Below are positions 10,969 through 21,124 of a stretch of DNA of 64,000 nucleotides, piece after piece; within the stretch, counting starts at the first letter, position 1, and each line of letters opens with the position of its first letter. A program made the translations under genes and the position numbers. The stretch comes from an uncultured Bacteroidia bacterium (GTDB lineage: Bacteria; Bacteroidota; Bacteroidia; Bacteroidales; UBA932): positions 186,001 through 250,000 of the forward strand of contig CACYGI010000001.1 of assembly GCA_902773925.1 (NCBI GenBank), given 5' to 3'. The notes beneath the pieces are model-generated. The model had not been told where the DNA came from. It saw only the letters and a program-made list of their open reading frames with translations, and did no database searches.

Positions 10969-11972
10969 AACGTCTGCTGCTCATATTGCTACTGATTGTT
11001 CCGGTGCAGGCTATGGCACAGGAAAAGCTGGATATGAAGCATTTCATATTCGGGCATATCGGCGACAGCTATGAATGGGAGATAACCCATATCAACGGAC
11101 GGGAGGTTTCCATCCCGCTGCCCTGCATCGTCATCGACGGCGGTCTGAAGGTATTCCTTTCCAACCATATGGAGGAGAACGGCTACACCCTCAACGAGGA
11201 CGGCAAGCTCATAAATGCCTCGAACGGCCGGCGGCCGATTGACATTTCGATGACCAAAAACGTCACGGGACTACTGTTCGACGGCATCCTGCTCGTCGTG
11301 CTTATCCTCGCCTGCGCCCGCTGGTATAAGAAGCACGATGCGCTGACGGAGAAGCCGACCGGCCTTGCGGCCCTTCTGGAGCCGGTTATCGTGATGATCA
11401 ATGACGACCTTATCAAAGATGCCGTGGGACCGGAGCACGAGAAGTTCTCGCCCTATCTTCTGACGGTGTTCTTCTTTATACTCATCAATAATCTGATGGG
11501 CATCGTGCCTTTCTTCCCCGGCGGAGCCAACATAACTGGCAATATCGCCGTTACGATGGTTCTGGCGCTCTTTACCTTCGGTATGGTCAACCTGCTCGGG
11601 GACAGGCATTACTATAAGGATATCTTCTGGCCGGACGTGCCGGTTTTCCTCAAGGCCATCCCGATCATGCCCGTCATCGAAATCCTTGGCACCATCACCA
11701 AGCCTTTCTCGCTGATGGTCCGACTCTTCGCCAATATGCTGGCGGGCCACATAATGCTCCTGAGCGCTGTCAGCGTCATATTCCTGACGGCAAAGATGGG
11801 CCCCGTCATCAACGGCTCCCTGACGGTGGTGGCGGCACTTTTCGGAGTATTCCTCGACGTGCTCGAACTGCTCGTCGCATTCATACAGGCATACGTATTC
11901 ACGATGCTCTCGGCGCTGTTTATCGGAATGGCGCACCAGGGCCGTAAACAACATCAACCGCAAACCCATTAA
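10965..11972 (+). CDS. atpB: ATP synthase F0 subunit a
   Basis: Membrane subunit that forms the two proton half-channels against the c-ring. The 335 residues begin with a signal-peptide-like segment ending near Ala-Gln (VQAMAQ) and an extra region of about 85 residues before the first F0 helix, as usual in Bacteroidetes. The essential arginine is Arg253 in LMVRLFANMLAGH. About six hydrophobic segments follow in the second half. The start overlaps atpC by 4 bases, indicating coupled translation. Confidence 0.96.
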   Translation: MKRLLLILLLIVPVQAMAQEKLDMKHFIFGHIGDSYEWEITHINGREVSIPLPCIVIDGGLKVFLSNHMEENGYTLNEDGKLINASNGRRPIDISMTKNVTGLLFDGILLVVLILACARWYKKHDALTEKPTGLAALLEPVIVMINDDLIKDAVGPEHEKFSPYLLTVFFFILINNLMGIVPFFPGGANITGNIAVTMVLALFTFGMVNLLGDRHYYKDIFWPDVPVFLKAIPIMPVIEILGTITKPFSLMVRLFANMLAGHIMLLSAVSVIFLTAKMGPVINGSLTVVAALFGVFLDVLELLVAFIQAYVFTMLSALFIGMAHQGRKQHQPQTH

Positions 11973-11984
11973 AAATTAATAGTT

Positions 11985-12236
11985 ATGTTACTCTCTACAA
12001 TGATTCTCGCCGTAGATCTGGCATTCCTGACAAAGGTCGGCGGCGCAATCGCAGCCGCTATCGTTGCGCTGGCTGCAGGACGTGGAATCAGCAAACTCGG
12101 TACTTCCGTCATGGACGCTACCGCACGACAGCCCGAAGCTGCCGGTGACATCCGTACTACCGCCATCATTATCGGCGCACTCATCGAGGGTGTCTGCCTT
12201 TTCGCCGTCATCGTCTGTCTGCTGTCGATCTTCTAA
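11985..12236 (+). CDS. atpE: ATP synthase F0 subunit c
   Basis: Two-helix proteolipid that forms the rotor ring. The 83 residues include the glycine-rich first helix (GGAIAAAIVALAAGRG), the polar loop with the ARQPE motif, and the ion-carrying carboxylate Glu68 in GALIEGVCLFA. The residue after this glutamate is Gly rather than Ser/Thr and no helix-1 glutamine is seen, so the ring is expected to carry protons rather than Na. Confidence 0.97.
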   Translation: MLLSTMILAVDLAFLTKVGGAIAAAIVALAAGRGISKLGTSVMDATARQPEAAGDIRTTAIIIGALIEGVCLFAVIVCLLSIF

Positions 12237-12245
12237 CCTCGCCGT

Positions 12246-12752
12246 ATGTCCCTGATAACACCTGACTTCGGCCTGTTTTTCTGGATGGCCGTCATTTTCG
12301 GCGCCGTCTTCTTTATCCTTGCAAAGTTTGGCTTCCCCGTCATTACCAAGATGGTGAACAAGCGCAGCGAGAAGATCGAGAAGTCGCTCGAGAACGCACG
12401 CCAGATAGAGATCCGGATGAACGAGACCGCCGCCGAGCAGCGCCAGATACTGGAAGCCGCACGCCGCGAGCAGGCCCTGATCATCAAGGAAGCCGGAGAA
12501 ACCAAGAACAAGATTATCTCCGAAGCGAGGGAAAGGGCTCGCGAAGAGGCCTCGCAGATCCTCTCGGAAGCCCGCGCCCAGATCGCTGCGGAGAAGGAAA
12601 CGGCCCTCACCGACATCCGTCGTGAGGTGGCTTTGATCTCGGTTCAGGTGGCAGAGCAGATCCTGCGCAAGGACCTATCGAAGGATTCCGAGCAGCAGGA
12701 ATTTCTGGATAAAATGGTGACTGAAGCTACGCACGCACGCATCGATTCATGA
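12246..12752 (+). CDS. atpF: ATP synthase F0 subunit b
   Basis: Peripheral-stalk subunit with one N-terminal membrane helix (about residues 8-30, GLFFWMAVIFGAVFFILAKF) followed by a long charged coiled coil rich in Glu, Ala, Arg and Gln. The 168 residues are a usual length. It starts 9 bases after atpE and overlaps the start of atpH by 4 bases (ATGA). Confidence 0.95.
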   Translation: MSLITPDFGLFFWMAVIFGAVFFILAKFGFPVITKMVNKRSEKIEKSLENARQIEIRMNETAAEQRQILEAARREQALIIKEAGETKNKIISEARERAREEASQILSEARAQIAAEKETALTDIRREVALISVQVAEQILRKDLSKDSEQQEFLDKMVTEATHARIDS

Positions 12753-13306
12753 ACGAAAGCCTCATAAGGACACGGTACGCCCGCGCTCTGGTCAGATATG
12801 TCCTGGAGTGCGGCCGCGGCGAACAGGTCTGCGCCCAGGCCGAAACGCTGGCCGGGATTATGGCCTCCGTGCCCGAGCTGAAGCGAATGATCGCCTCGCG
12901 CGACATAGTTTCATCCCGTGAGAAGATAGCCCTTCTGCACAAAGCCTTCCCCGAAGGGATGGAAAATGCGCTGGACCGCTTCCTCCGGCTGCTCGCCGAC
13001 CACGACCGTATCGATATGCTGGAGGAAATCCTCCGCAATTTCACGGACCAGTACCGCCGGGCCATCGGGCTTCGCAACGCTCACCTGCATATCGCGGTGC
13101 AGCCTGATGAAGCCCTTCTCGAGCGCCTGCGTAAACTTGTCCGCAAGCAGACCGGAGATGATGCGCATATCGCCGTGGAGGTGGATCCGGACCTGATTGG
13201 CGGATTCATTTTCGACATCGACGACCATATCATCGATACCAGCGTCAGCAGCAGTCTTGAGCGCATACGTGCGCAATTCAACCAAATCAACAGAAGAATC
13301 GTGTAA
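12749..13306 (+). CDS. atpH: ATP synthase F1 subunit delta
   Basis: Sits on top of F1 and holds the peripheral stalk. The 185 residues start RTRYARALVRYVLE, the typical helical N-terminal domain, and end with the conserved DLIGGFIFDIDD segment and a short helix that contacts subunit b. The start overlaps atpF by 4 bases and atpA follows after 3 bases, consistent with one transcript. Confidence 0.94.
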   Translation: MNESLIRTRYARALVRYVLECGRGEQVCAQAETLAGIMASVPELKRMIASRDIVSSREKIALLHKAFPEGMENALDRFLRLLADHDRIDMLEEILRNFTDQYRRAIGLRNAHLHIAVQPDEALLERLRKLVRKQTGDDAHIAVEVDPDLIGGFIFDIDDHIIDTSVSSSLERIRAQFNQINRRIV

Positions 13307-13309
13307 TTT

Positions 13310-14887
13310 ATGGCAAATTCGATCAAACCCAGTGAAATCTCCGAGGTACTGCTGAGCCAGCTCCGCGAGATGAAAGACGATTTCCAGTTTGAGGAGATCG
13401 GCAAGGTGCTGCAGGTCAGCGACGGCGTGGTCCGCATTTACGGCCTTGACAAGGCCGAAGCGGGCGAACTGCTGGACTGCGGCGGCATCCGTGCGGTCGT
13501 GATGAACCTCGAGCCGGACAATGTGGGAGCAGTGCTGATGGGGCCTACGGACCCCATAAAGGAAGGAATGATTGTGCGCCGCACGGGCCGCATCGCCTCC
13601 ATCGGAGTCGGTGAAAGCCTCGTTGGCCGCGTCGTCGATCCTCTCGGTACGCCCCTGGACGGCCTGGGCCCGGTCGAAGGCGAGCTGACGGACATGCCGC
13701 TGGAGCGCAAGGCTCCGGGTGTCATTTTCCGCCAGCCGGTCACCCAGCCCCTGCAGACAGGCCTGAAGGCTATCGACGCTATGATTCCTATCGGACGCGG
13801 ACAGCGCGAACTGATCATCGGCGACCGCCAGACAGGCAAGACCGCAATCGCCATAGACACGATCATCAACCAGCGGGAGAACTTCCTCAAGGGCGACCCC
13901 GTGTACTGTATTTATGTGGCAATCGGACAGAAGGGCAGTACGGTGGCTTCCATCGTCAAGACCCTGCGCGAACACGGAGCGATGGATTACACGACCGTCG
14001 TGGCCGCCACCGCAGCTGATCCCGCCGCAATGCAGTATTACGCCCCGTTTGCAGGCGCCGCCATCGGCGAATACTTCCGCGACACGGGACGCCACGCGCT
14101 GGTGGTCTATGACGACCTCTCGAAACAGGCCGTGGCATACCGCGAAGTCTCCCTCATCCTCCGCCGTCCTTCGGGCCGCGAGGCTTATCCGGGCGATATC
14201 TTCTACCTGCATTCCCGCCTGCTGGAGCGTGCGGCCAAGATTATCGACCAGCAGGAGGTTGCCGAGCAGATGAACGACCTGCCCGAAGCACTGCGCTCAA
14301 AGGTGCGCGGCGGCGGTTCCCTGACGGCTCTGCCGCTCATCGAAACGCAGGCGGGCGATGTCTCGGCATACATTCCGACCAACGTCATCTCCATTACCGA
14401 CGGTCAGATCTACCTCGAATCGGCGCTGTTCAATCAGGGCATCCGCCCGGCCGTGAATGTCGGTATTTCCGTCTCGCGAGTCGGCGGCAGCGCCCAGGTC
14501 AAGCCGATGAAGAAGGTGGCCGGCACGCTCAAGATCGACCAGGCGCAATACGGTGAGCTGGAGGCATTTTCGAAGTTCTCTTCGGATCTGGATAAAGTTA
14601 CCGAAATGGCGCTGGACAAGGGCCGCAAGAACAACCAGCTGCTCATCCAACCGCAATACAGCCCTATGCCCGTGGCCGAACAGGTGGCCATCCTCTACTG
14701 CGGCACGCACGCGCTGATGCGCGATATTCCCGTCAGCCGCGTTCTCGAGTTCCAGGACCTGTTCCTCAACCGCATCCGCGTCGATCACGTCCACGACGTG
14801 CTGGAGCCTCTTTCGGCCGGCAAAATGGATGATAGCATCGGCGCCGCGATCGAAAAAGTCGCCGCAGAAGTCATATCAGGAATGTAA
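13310..14887 (+). CDS. atpA: ATP synthase F1 subunit alpha
   Basis: Non-catalytic nucleotide-binding subunit that alternates with beta in F1. The P-loop GDRQTGKT is at residues 171-178, followed by AIDTIINQ. The family signature region with [17 protein letters not shown] is present near residue 380. At 525 residues the protein is complete. It lies 3 bases after atpH and 9 bases before atpG. Confidence 0.98.
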   Translation: MANSIKPSEISEVLLSQLREMKDDFQFEEIGKVLQVSDGVVRIYGLDKAEAGELLDCGGIRAVVMNLEPDNVGAVLMGPTDPIKEGMIVRRTGRIASIGVGESLVGRVVDPLGTPLDGLGPVEGELTDMPLERKAPGVIFRQPVTQPLQTGLKAIDAMIPIGRGQRELIIGDRQTGKTAIAIDTIINQRENFLKGDPVYCIYVAIGQKGSTVASIVKTLREHGAMDYTTVVAATAADPAAMQYYAPFAGAAIGEYFRDTGRHALVVYDDLSKQAVAYREVSLILRRPSGREAYPGDIFYLHSRLLERAAKIIDQQEVAEQMNDLPEALRSKVRGGGSLTALPLIETQAGDVSAYIPTNVISITDGQIYLESALFNQGIRPAVNVGISVSRVGGSAQVKPMKKVAGTLKIDQAQYGELEAFSKFSSDLDKVTEMALDKGRKNNQLLIQPQYSPMPVAEQVAILYCGTHALMRDIPVSRVLEFQDLFLNRIRVDHVHDVLEPLSAGKMDDSIGAAIEKVAAEVISGM

Positions 14888-14896
14888 ATCGCCGTT

Positions 14897-15757
14897 ATGC
14901 CCACCCTCAAGGAGACCAAAAACCGCATCAACTCGGTACAGAGCACGCTGAAGATTACTTCGGCGATGAAGCTCGTGGCCTCGGCCAAACTGCGCCGCGC
15001 CCAGAGCGTCATTGAGGGGATGCGGCCATATCAAAGGCAGATTCATTCGATACTCGGTGACCTGCTTGCGGCCGATGGGGTTTCCCTGGGCAACTGGGCG
15101 CAGGAGCGGGAGGTCAAAAACGTCAGGATACTGGCATTCGCCTCCAATTCATCCCTGTGCGGCGCATTCAACGCCAACGTGATACGCCTCACGCTGGAGA
15201 CGGCTCGTTCATTTGGCGAGGCCCAGGTCCAGATAACCGGTATCGGACGCAAGATGGCCGATGCCCTTCGCAAGGCGGGATTCGCTTCCGGCGCCGACTA
15301 TATGTCGCTGGCCGAAAAGCCTTCGTACCGCGAGGCCACCGCTCTGGCGCAGGAGGCGCTGGATGATTACAACGCCGGACGATGCGACCGCGTGGTGCTG
15401 GTCTATACCCACTTCGTCTCGGCGGGCAAACAGGTCCCCGTGGCCGAAACCCTGCTTCCGTTCAATCCTTCCACGATGGGCGGCGAAGGACGGCAGGACG
15501 GCGGATTGCATTATATCATCGAGCCTACGGCCCAGAAGGTTCTCGAGGATCTCGTGCCAAAGGCGCTCCGCCTGGCCGTTTACACCGCACTTCTGGACAG
15601 CAATGCTTCCGAGCACGCCGCCCGCACCGTGGCCATGCAGGCCGCAACCGACAACGGCGAAGATCTCCTTGCCGAACTCACCCTCCAATACAACAAATCC
15701 CGGCAGCAAAAGATTACTGCCGAGATTCTTGATCTTGCCGGAGGCGTCCAGGAATAA
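14897..15757 (+). CDS. atpG: ATP synthase F1 subunit gamma
   Basis: Rotating central shaft of F1. The 286 residues begin MPTLKETKNRINSVQSTLKI, the N-terminal shaft helix, and end with a long helix containing SRQQKITAEILDLAGG, the usual C-terminal signature that lies in the alpha-beta core. The central segment with SSLCGAFNAN matches the Rossmann-like part of gamma. It is the last gene of the operon; only 17 bases separate it from the convergent DUF2723 gene, and no clear terminator hairpin is seen in that gap. Confidence 0.96.
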   Translation: MPTLKETKNRINSVQSTLKITSAMKLVASAKLRRAQSVIEGMRPYQRQIHSILGDLLAADGVSLGNWAQEREVKNVRILAFASNSSLCGAFNANVIRLTLETARSFGEAQVQITGIGRKMADALRKAGFASGADYMSLAEKPSYREATALAQEALDDYNAGRCDRVVLVYTHFVSAGKQVPVAETLLPFNPSTMGGEGRQDGGLHYIIEPTAQKVLEDLVPKALRLAVYTALLDSNASEHAARTVAMQAATDNGEDLLAELTLQYNKSRQQKITAEILDLAGGVQE

Positions 15758-15774
15758 TCCCGGACCCGCGGCCG

Positions 15775-18700
15775 TTAACTCCTGTCTATCGCAGCGTAGA
15801 GCTTGGCAGTCAGCATTTCAGCCTGATCCCCGTAGCCGTTGTCACGCAGGATGGCAAGCACGTAGAAGAAGAGCGAAGCCGCATCTTCCATATTCTTGAC
15901 ATCGAGAGACTTCCCGCCGGGACCCTGACTGCTGAAATAGCTTGCCGTGACGATCAGCTCATTGATGATCTTCTCGGCCAGGGCGTATCCCTTCTCGGGT
16001 TCGCCGGCATCGAAATACAGCTCTGCAAGGTGGATGACCGCAATCTCGTTGATAGAGCGCAGCCAGGACAGGCTGTAGGGGAAATATTCCTGCGGCATTA
16101 TCTCCACCGCACGGTCGACCAGCTGCAGGGCCTTCTCGCGGTCGCCCCGTTCGAGAAGCTTGCGGGCCGTTGTGACGAAAATATCGCGGATGGGAATCAC
16201 CGAAGAGAACGTATAGACATTCTGATAGTCATAATAGACATCCTTCGAAGCGAAGCAGTCCAGCCTCCAGTTGTTCATCAGCATGTCATACAGATAGTCG
16301 GGATCCATATAGCTGTCCTTGCGCTCCGAACGGATCGGGACCAGCTTGTAGCAGAATCCGCAGTACTCCATCCAGTTTTCAAGTCCCAGATGGACGTCGG
16401 CGTTCTGAATGACCGAATATATCGGGCGGTCCCAGTCGTAATGCGCGAGGATATCGAGGATGATAAGGTCAACCTTGCTGATACGCTCCACGTCGATGCT
16501 GAGCTCCAGGTAATCGACGACCTTGTCCATATCCTTTTCGGGCACGATACCGTACTTGCGGACATTCTCCTTGTTGACCGGAACTCTGATCTTGGTCGCG
16601 GGGATAAAATCGGTCTTGCCATCCTTCAGCTTATACTTCGGGTTGCGGAAAATGTCTATGGCTTCGGATGCCAGCACCGGACGGTCTATGACATTATACA
16701 CGTACGGGAAGTCGTTGGTGCCGTAGAGGTACTGCACCCGGTCGATGGTAATGGGCAGCGGGTCGGACTCATACTGGCGGCGGCGCATCTGGTCGATATA
16801 CCAGTCCGTGCCGAGCAGCGAAGTATTGACGATACGCACGTCGGTGCGCACGCCTTCGACTTCCTGAATGTACCACAGAGGGAATGTATCGTTGTCTCCG
16901 TGAGTGATGATAAGCGCGTTCTCGCCCAGGCCGATAAGGCTGTTGTAGGCCATATCGCGGGCCGTGGTACGGCCGCTGCGGTCGTGGTCATCCCAGTTCT
17001 GGCAGCCCATCAGGACGGGCACGACAAGGCCAAGAGCGACTGCGAGGCCAGCCGATACCACGCGGCCTTCCTTGCCGGAAATCTTCTCCAGCAGGGATTG
17101 CAGCGCCATCACGCCTAGGCCTATCCACACGCAGAACATATAGAATGAACCCGCGTACGCATAGTCGCGTTCGCGTACCTGGTAAGGGTTCTGGTTGAGG
17201 TAGATGATGATGGCGAAACCTGTCAGCAGGAACAGCAGTCCGGTCACCCAGCTGTTGCGCTCATCGTGCTTCATCTGGAAGAAAAGTCCTATCAGGCCGA
17301 GGATCAGCGGCAGCAGGAAATAGTGGTTCTTGGCCTTGTTGTGGGCCAGGATGTCCGGAGCGTTGGACTGGTCGCCGAGGCGGGCCTTGTCCAGGAAGTC
17401 GATACCGCACTCCCAGTTGCCGGACCATTTGTCGGCCGGCGTCTGGCCGTGGAAGTCATTCTGCCTTCCGGCAAAATTCCACATAAAGTAGCGGATATAC
17501 ATATAATTGAGCTGATAGTCGAAGAAGAACGCGAGGTTGTCGATCATCTTCGGCATCTGCACGGACCGTTTTTCGCCATAAATCGTGGCCGTCTTGCGCG
17601 TCATCCCGTGCGTGCAGTAAGACTCATAGAGCGCACGGTCGCGGTCGTCGCGCACGTACCACATCCGCGGGAAGAGCATCTTGACCTCCGAAGGATAGCG
17701 GGGCACGATGTTTTCAGCCTTGTAGTATTTGCCATCCAGCGGCGTGTAGTAAGTCACATAATCGACCTCATAGGGCGAGGTATATGCCTGGCCGAAAAGT
17801 ATCGGCGTACTGCCGTACTGCTCGCGGTTGATATAGCGCACGAGGGTGTACGGGTTGTCGGGCTGATACTCGTTGGTAGGGGTGTTGGTGCTCGCGCGAA
17901 TGATGGTCACGGCGAAGAGCGAATAACCGATCAGGATAGTCGTAAAGCTCAGCAAAATCGTGTGCGCCAGCGCTTTCTCCTTCTTGCGGAACGCCCTCAG
18001 GCCGAAGAAGCAGGCCGCGAGGATGATGATCATCATCAATGCCGTGCCGGTATTGAACGGAGCACCGAGGCCGTTGACGAACAGGCGGTCGATAAATGCC
18101 AGGAACTTCGGGACATTGGGTATGATACCGAAGAGGATAACGCCCAGGATAACGCCGGAAATGGCCAGCACACCCAGCAACTTCCAGAAATTGAGCTTCT
18201 TGTCCTTGTTCATCTTGTAGTAGATGATGAACACGATGCCCGGGATGGCGAGCAGGTTGAGCAGGTGTACGCCTATCGAAATACCCATCAGGAAGCTGAT
18301 GAGCACCAGCCAGCGGTTATTGTATGGGTGACCGTAGCCCTCCTCCCATTTGAGCGCAGCCCAGATGACCACGGCCGTAAAGAGCGAGGACATCGCGTAG
18401 ACCTCGCCTTCGACCGCCGAAAACCAGAACGTGTCGGAGAAGCAGTATGCCAGCGAACCCACCACTCCGGCGCCGAAAATGCCTATGGCCGAGCCGCGCG
18501 TCATCATCCGGCCGCGTTTTTCGTTGAGCCTGCGGCCGAAATGGACGATGGTCAGGTAGAGGAAGAAAATGGTCAGCGCCGAGCAGAGCGCGCTCATCGC
18601 ATTGACCGCGACGGCGGCATGGTCCTTGTCGGTAAAGAGCGTAAAAATGCGCGCGAAAATGTTGAAGGACGGGTTTCCCGGCGGGTGACCGACTTCAAGC

Positions 18701-18840
18701 TTGTATGATGAGGCAATAAACTCGCCGCAATCCCAGAAGCTGGCCGTAGGCTCTATCGTGGACAGATAGACCACCGACGAAAGGGCCAGGATGACTATCG
18801 AGATTATGCGGTTGGTACGCGTGAAGAGTTTCTTATCCAT
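15775..18840 (-). CDS. Large membrane glycosyltransferase, GT117 / DUF2723 family (TMEM260-like)
   Basis: 1021-residue protein with about a dozen hydrophobic segments in its first 600 residues, then a long soluble C-terminal part with short helical repeats resembling TPRs. The signature of the family is near the N terminus: a WDCGEF motif and GHPPGNPSFNIFARI. Human TMEM260 of the same family is a protein O-mannosyltransferase. Bacteroidetes have a general protein O-glycosylation system in the periplasm, so a lipid-linked sugar donor and envelope protein targets are plausible, but this is inference. A TATCTTTG element lies 29 bases before the ATG. Confidence 0.85.
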   Translation of the reverse strand: MDKKLFTRTNRIISIVILALSSVVYLSTIEPTASFWDCGEFIASSYKLEVGHPPGNPSFNIFARIFTLFTDKDHAAVAVNAMSALCSALTIFFLYLTIVHFGRRLNEKRGRMMTRGSAIGIFGAGVVGSLAYCFSDTFWFSAVEGEVYAMSSLFTAVVIWAALKWEEGYGHPYNNRWLVLISFLMGISIGVHLLNLLAIPGIVFIIYYKMNKDKKLNFWKLLGVLAISGVILGVILFGIIPNVPKFLAFIDRLFVNGLGAPFNTGTALMMIIILAACFFGLRAFRKKEKALAHTILLSFTTILIGYSLFAVTIIRASTNTPTNEYQPDNPYTLVRYINREQYGSTPILFGQAYTSPYEVDYVTYYTPLDGKYYKAENIVPRYPSEVKMLFPRMWYVRDDRDRALYESYCTHGMTRKTATIYGEKRSVQMPKMIDNLAFFFDYQLNYMYIRYFMWNFAGRQNDFHGQTPADKWSGNWECGIDFLDKARLGDQSNAPDILAHNKAKNHYFLLPLILGLIGLFFQMKHDERNSWVTGLLFLLTGFAIIIYLNQNPYQVRERDYAYAGSFYMFCVWIGLGVMALQSLLEKISGKEGRVVSAGLAVALGLVVPVLMGCQNWDDHDRSGRTTARDMAYNSLIGLGENALIITHGDNDTFPLWYIQEVEGVRTDVRIVNTSLLGTDWYIDQMRRRQYESDPLPITIDRVQYLYGTNDFPYVYNVIDRPVLASEAIDIFRNPKYKLKDGKTDFIPATKIRVPVNKENVRKYGIVPEKDMDKVVDYLELSIDVERISKVDLIILDILAHYDWDRPIYSVIQNADVHLGLENWMEYCGFCYKLVPIRSERKDSYMDPDYLYDMLMNNWRLDCFASKDVYYDYQNVYTFSSVIPIRDIFVTTARKLLERGDREKALQLVDRAVEIMPQEYFPYSLSWLRSINEIAVIHLAELYFDAGEPEKGYALAEKIINELIVTASYFSSQGPGGKSLDVKNMEDAASLFFYVLAILRDNGYGDQAEMLTAKLYAAIDRS

Positions 18841-18869
18841 AGGCGATATCTGGCGTAAAGTATGAAATA

Positions 18870-18877
18870 CAAAGATA
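18870..18877 (-). promoter_or_regulatory. -7 promoter element for the DUF2723 gene
   Basis: TATCTTTG on the minus strand matches TAnnTTTG, 29 bases before the ATG at 18840. No exact TTTG box lies at the usual distance. Confidence 0.45.
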
Positions 18878-18899
18878 TGTTTTTTTTGTTAGAAGCGGT

Positions 18900-18933
18900 T
18901 TTGAAACGGGCAACGAAAAGTTTCTTAACTTTG
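18900..18933 (+). promoter_or_regulatory. Promoter of the yciH-DUF4271-hemD-rnpA-yidD run
   Basis: TTTG (18900-18903), a 22-base spacer and TAACTTTG (18926-18933) form a near-ideal Bacteroidetes promoter, 19 bases before the yciH ATG at 18953. Confidence 0.65.
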
Positions 18934-18952
18934 CACAAACACATTCCCGCAG

Positions 18953-19300
18953 ATGAAACCGTCCAACGATTGGAAAAGCCGCCTCGGAGTGGTCTATTCG
19001 ACCAATCCGGATTTTGCTTACGACAAAGCCGATGAGCCTCAGGAGGTTACGCTTCCTCCGGAGAAGCAGCGGCTGACGGTCGCCATCGACCGCAAAGGTC
19101 GTGCCGGCAAACAGGTTACGCTGGTTACTGGTTTTGTCGGCACGGATGAAGACCTCATCGCACTGGCGCGGATGCTCAAAGGCCGATGCGGCGTCGGCGG
19201 CAGCGCCAAGGACGGCGAGATACTCATTCAGGGGGACTTTCGCGACCGCATTGTCACCCTGCTTCAGGATGAAGGATACAAAGCCAAACGGGGCAATTGA
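18953..19300 (+). CDS. yciH: SUI1/YciH-type translation factor (eIF1-like)
   Basis: Small protein of 115 residues whose second half is the SUI1 fold shared with eukaryotic eIF1: TLVTGFVGTDEDLIALAR, then a CGVGGSAKDGEILIQGDF stretch. Bacterial YciH influences the fidelity of initiation at start codons. The first 40 residues are a charged, flexible tail. The stop codon overlaps the ATG of the following gene in TGATG, so translation is coupled. Confidence 0.9.
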   Translation: MKPSNDWKSRLGVVYSTNPDFAYDKADEPQEVTLPPEKQRLTVAIDRKGRAGKQVTLVTGFVGTDEDLIALARMLKGRCGVGGSAKDGEILIQGDFRDRIVTLLQDEGYKAKRGN

Positions 19301-19983
19301 TGTTTGAAGAAAGTACCATACAGGATCTTTGGTCGGGCAGTGAATCTGCACTGAGCCAGATACCGGGACGGGCGGTGGCTGCCGTGGACAACGGCATCCC
19401 GGTCATCATCGCCATTCTGGCGCTGCTGGCCATCATATTGCTGCACCGCCAGGTACTGCAGGCCATCGGCGGTTCCGTGCTGATACTGACTTCCTCCGTC
19501 CGGCGCAATGCCGTTTTTTCGGATCTCAGCTACCGGTCTTCGGCCCTTACCGCGACCGTCATACTGGCTCCACTCTATTCCTACATACTGGTAAGGTGCG
19601 GGGCGAGCCACCTGTCTTATTATGCAACGCTCGGACTGGTAGCGGCCTATCTCCTCTATCATCCTGTCGCCATCTATATTTATGGCAACCTTCACCGCAT
19701 CTACGGCGCGCGCGATATCATTTTCCTGCACCGGGCGGCTTCGCTAATGATGATGATCCTCTCGCTGCCGGCCCTGCTGCTCGTCTGGATATTCCCTTCG
19801 GCTATCCCGACACTCCCCGGCATCTGGCTTATTCTGTCCGCAGCAATCTGTCTTATACCCTATTGGGTTACCGCCGCAAGGATGAAAGTATCTCTCGGAT
19901 TTTCAAAAGTTTTTATCTTTTTATATCTTTGCGCCCTTGAATGTTTGCCGGTTGCGGTCATTCTCAAAATATTTTTAACCTGA
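19300..19983 (+). CDS. DUF4271 integral membrane protein
   Basis: 227-residue protein with about six hydrophobic segments, of unknown function. It belongs to the DUF4271 family, which is restricted to Bacteroidetes and commonly lies just before a hemD-like gene, as here. The ATG at 19300 overlaps the yciH stop; a TTG one codon earlier is less likely. The C-terminal hydrophobic stretch (FIFLYLCALECLPVAVILKI) is the last membrane span. The 4-base gap to hemD suggests one transcript. Confidence 0.75.
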   Translation: MFEESTIQDLWSGSESALSQIPGRAVAAVDNGIPVIIAILALLAIILLHRQVLQAIGGSVLILTSSVRRNAVFSDLSYRSSALTATVILAPLYSYILVRCGASHLSYYATLGLVAAYLLYHPVAIYIYGNLHRIYGARDIIFLHRAASLMMMILSLPALLLVWIFPSAIPTLPGIWLILSAAICLIPYWVTAARMKVSLGFSKVFIFLYLCALECLPVAVILKIFLT

Positions 19984-19987
19984 TCTG

Positions 19988-20725
19988 ATGGATAACAAAA
20001 AGATATTAATTGCTCAGCCTGCTCCTCCTTCCGGCAATTCGCCGTATTCGGAACTCATACGCAAGTACGGCGCAGAGATTGATTTCAAGCCGTTTTTTCG
20101 CGTAGAGCCTATAACTCTCAAGGAGTTTCGCGGCCAGCACATAAATATTCTGGATCATACGGCCATCGTATTTTTCTCGCGCGTGGCGGTAGATTCATTC
20201 TTCCATATCTGCTCGGAGCTTCGCATCACGGTCCCCGAGACGATGAAGTATTTCTGCCAGAGCGAGGCTATCGCGCTCTACCTGCAGAAGTATATCGTCT
20301 ATCGCAAACGCAAGATTTTCTTCGGCACAGGTACCATTCCGTCCATCCTCGACTGCATAACGGCCAAGCACAAGGGCGAGAAGTTCCTCATTGCCTGCAC
20401 TGACGGCCTCAAGCCCGAGACGGACAAGCTTTTCGTCAACCACAAGCTCGTCCACGCTCCAGCGGTATTCGTCAAGACAGTCCACAGCGACCTGTCGGGC
20501 CTGGATATCAGCAAGTACGGCATCATTGCCTTCTACAGCCCTTCGGACGTGCGCTCGCTGAAGGTCAACTTCCCCGAGTTCGCCCAGGGCGATACCCGGT
20601 TCGTATCTTACGGCCCCACCACGGCCAAGGCCCTCAAGGCCGAGAATATCGACATCGCCATCGAGGCTCCGGCCCCGGGCATCCCTTCGATTGCAGTGGC
20701 ATTGGGCAAGATTCTGGCCGAATAA
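19988..20725 (+). CDS. hemD: Uroporphyrinogen-III synthase-like protein
   Basis: 245 residues with the two-domain HemD fold: N-terminal ILIAQPAPPSGNSPYSELIRK and a second-domain FYSPSDVRSL followed by SYGPTTAKALK. HemD closes hydroxymethylbilane into the macrocycle of haem and cobalamin precursors. Sequence conservation in the family is low and no other haem gene is nearby, so a moonlighting or degenerate role cannot be excluded. It sits in the conserved Bacteroidetes order DUF4271-hemD-rnpA-yidD. Confidence 0.8.
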   Translation: MDNKKILIAQPAPPSGNSPYSELIRKYGAEIDFKPFFRVEPITLKEFRGQHINILDHTAIVFFSRVAVDSFFHICSELRITVPETMKYFCQSEAIALYLQKYIVYRKRKIFFGTGTIPSILDCITAKHKGEKFLIACTDGLKPETDKLFVNHKLVHAPAVFVKTVHSDLSGLDISKYGIIAFYSPSDVRSLKVNFPEFAQGDTRFVSYGPTTAKALKAENIDIAIEAPAPGIPSIAVALGKILAE

Positions 20726-20737
20726 CATCATTTCCGC

Positions 20738-21124
20738 ATGCCTGCGACTCTTCCAAAAAGTGAAATCCTTCGCAGCAAGAAGGATATCGATGTCCTTTTC
20801 ATGAAAGGGCGCTCGCTGTCGCAGTTCCCGCTGAGGATGTGCTATCTGCCTACGGAGGGCCGCCCGGGCCTGCGCATCCTGGTCAGCGTGCCCAAGCGGT
20901 ATTTCAAGCGCGCCGTCAAGCGCAATCTGCTCAAGCGCCGCATCCGCGAGGCATTCCGCCTGCACAAGGATCAGTTTGCCGCTGATGGCTGCGGTGGGAT
21001 GGATATCGCATTTATCTACACGGCTCACGAGGAGCATTCATTCCAGAGGATCGAAGAAAGCCTCTGCCGATTGATTGCGGCGGCCTCAACGTCCGAAGCT
21101 ACTGCCGCCGATGAAAGCCTCTGA
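20738..21124 (+). CDS. rnpA: Ribonuclease P protein component
   Basis: Small basic protein that binds the catalytic RNase P RNA and helps mature tRNA 5' ends. The RNase P signature is clear: [19 protein letters not shown], then IREAFRLHK. The 128 residues are a usual length. It is not next to rpmH or dnaA here, as it often is in other phyla. The 3' end overlaps the preferred yidD start by 14 bases. Confidence 0.92.
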   Translation: MPATLPKSEILRSKKDIDVLFMKGRSLSQFPLRMCYLPTEGRPGLRILVSVPKRYFKRAVKRNLLKRRIREAFRLHKDQFAADGCGGMDIAFIYTAHEEHSFQRIEESLCRLIAAASTSEATAADESL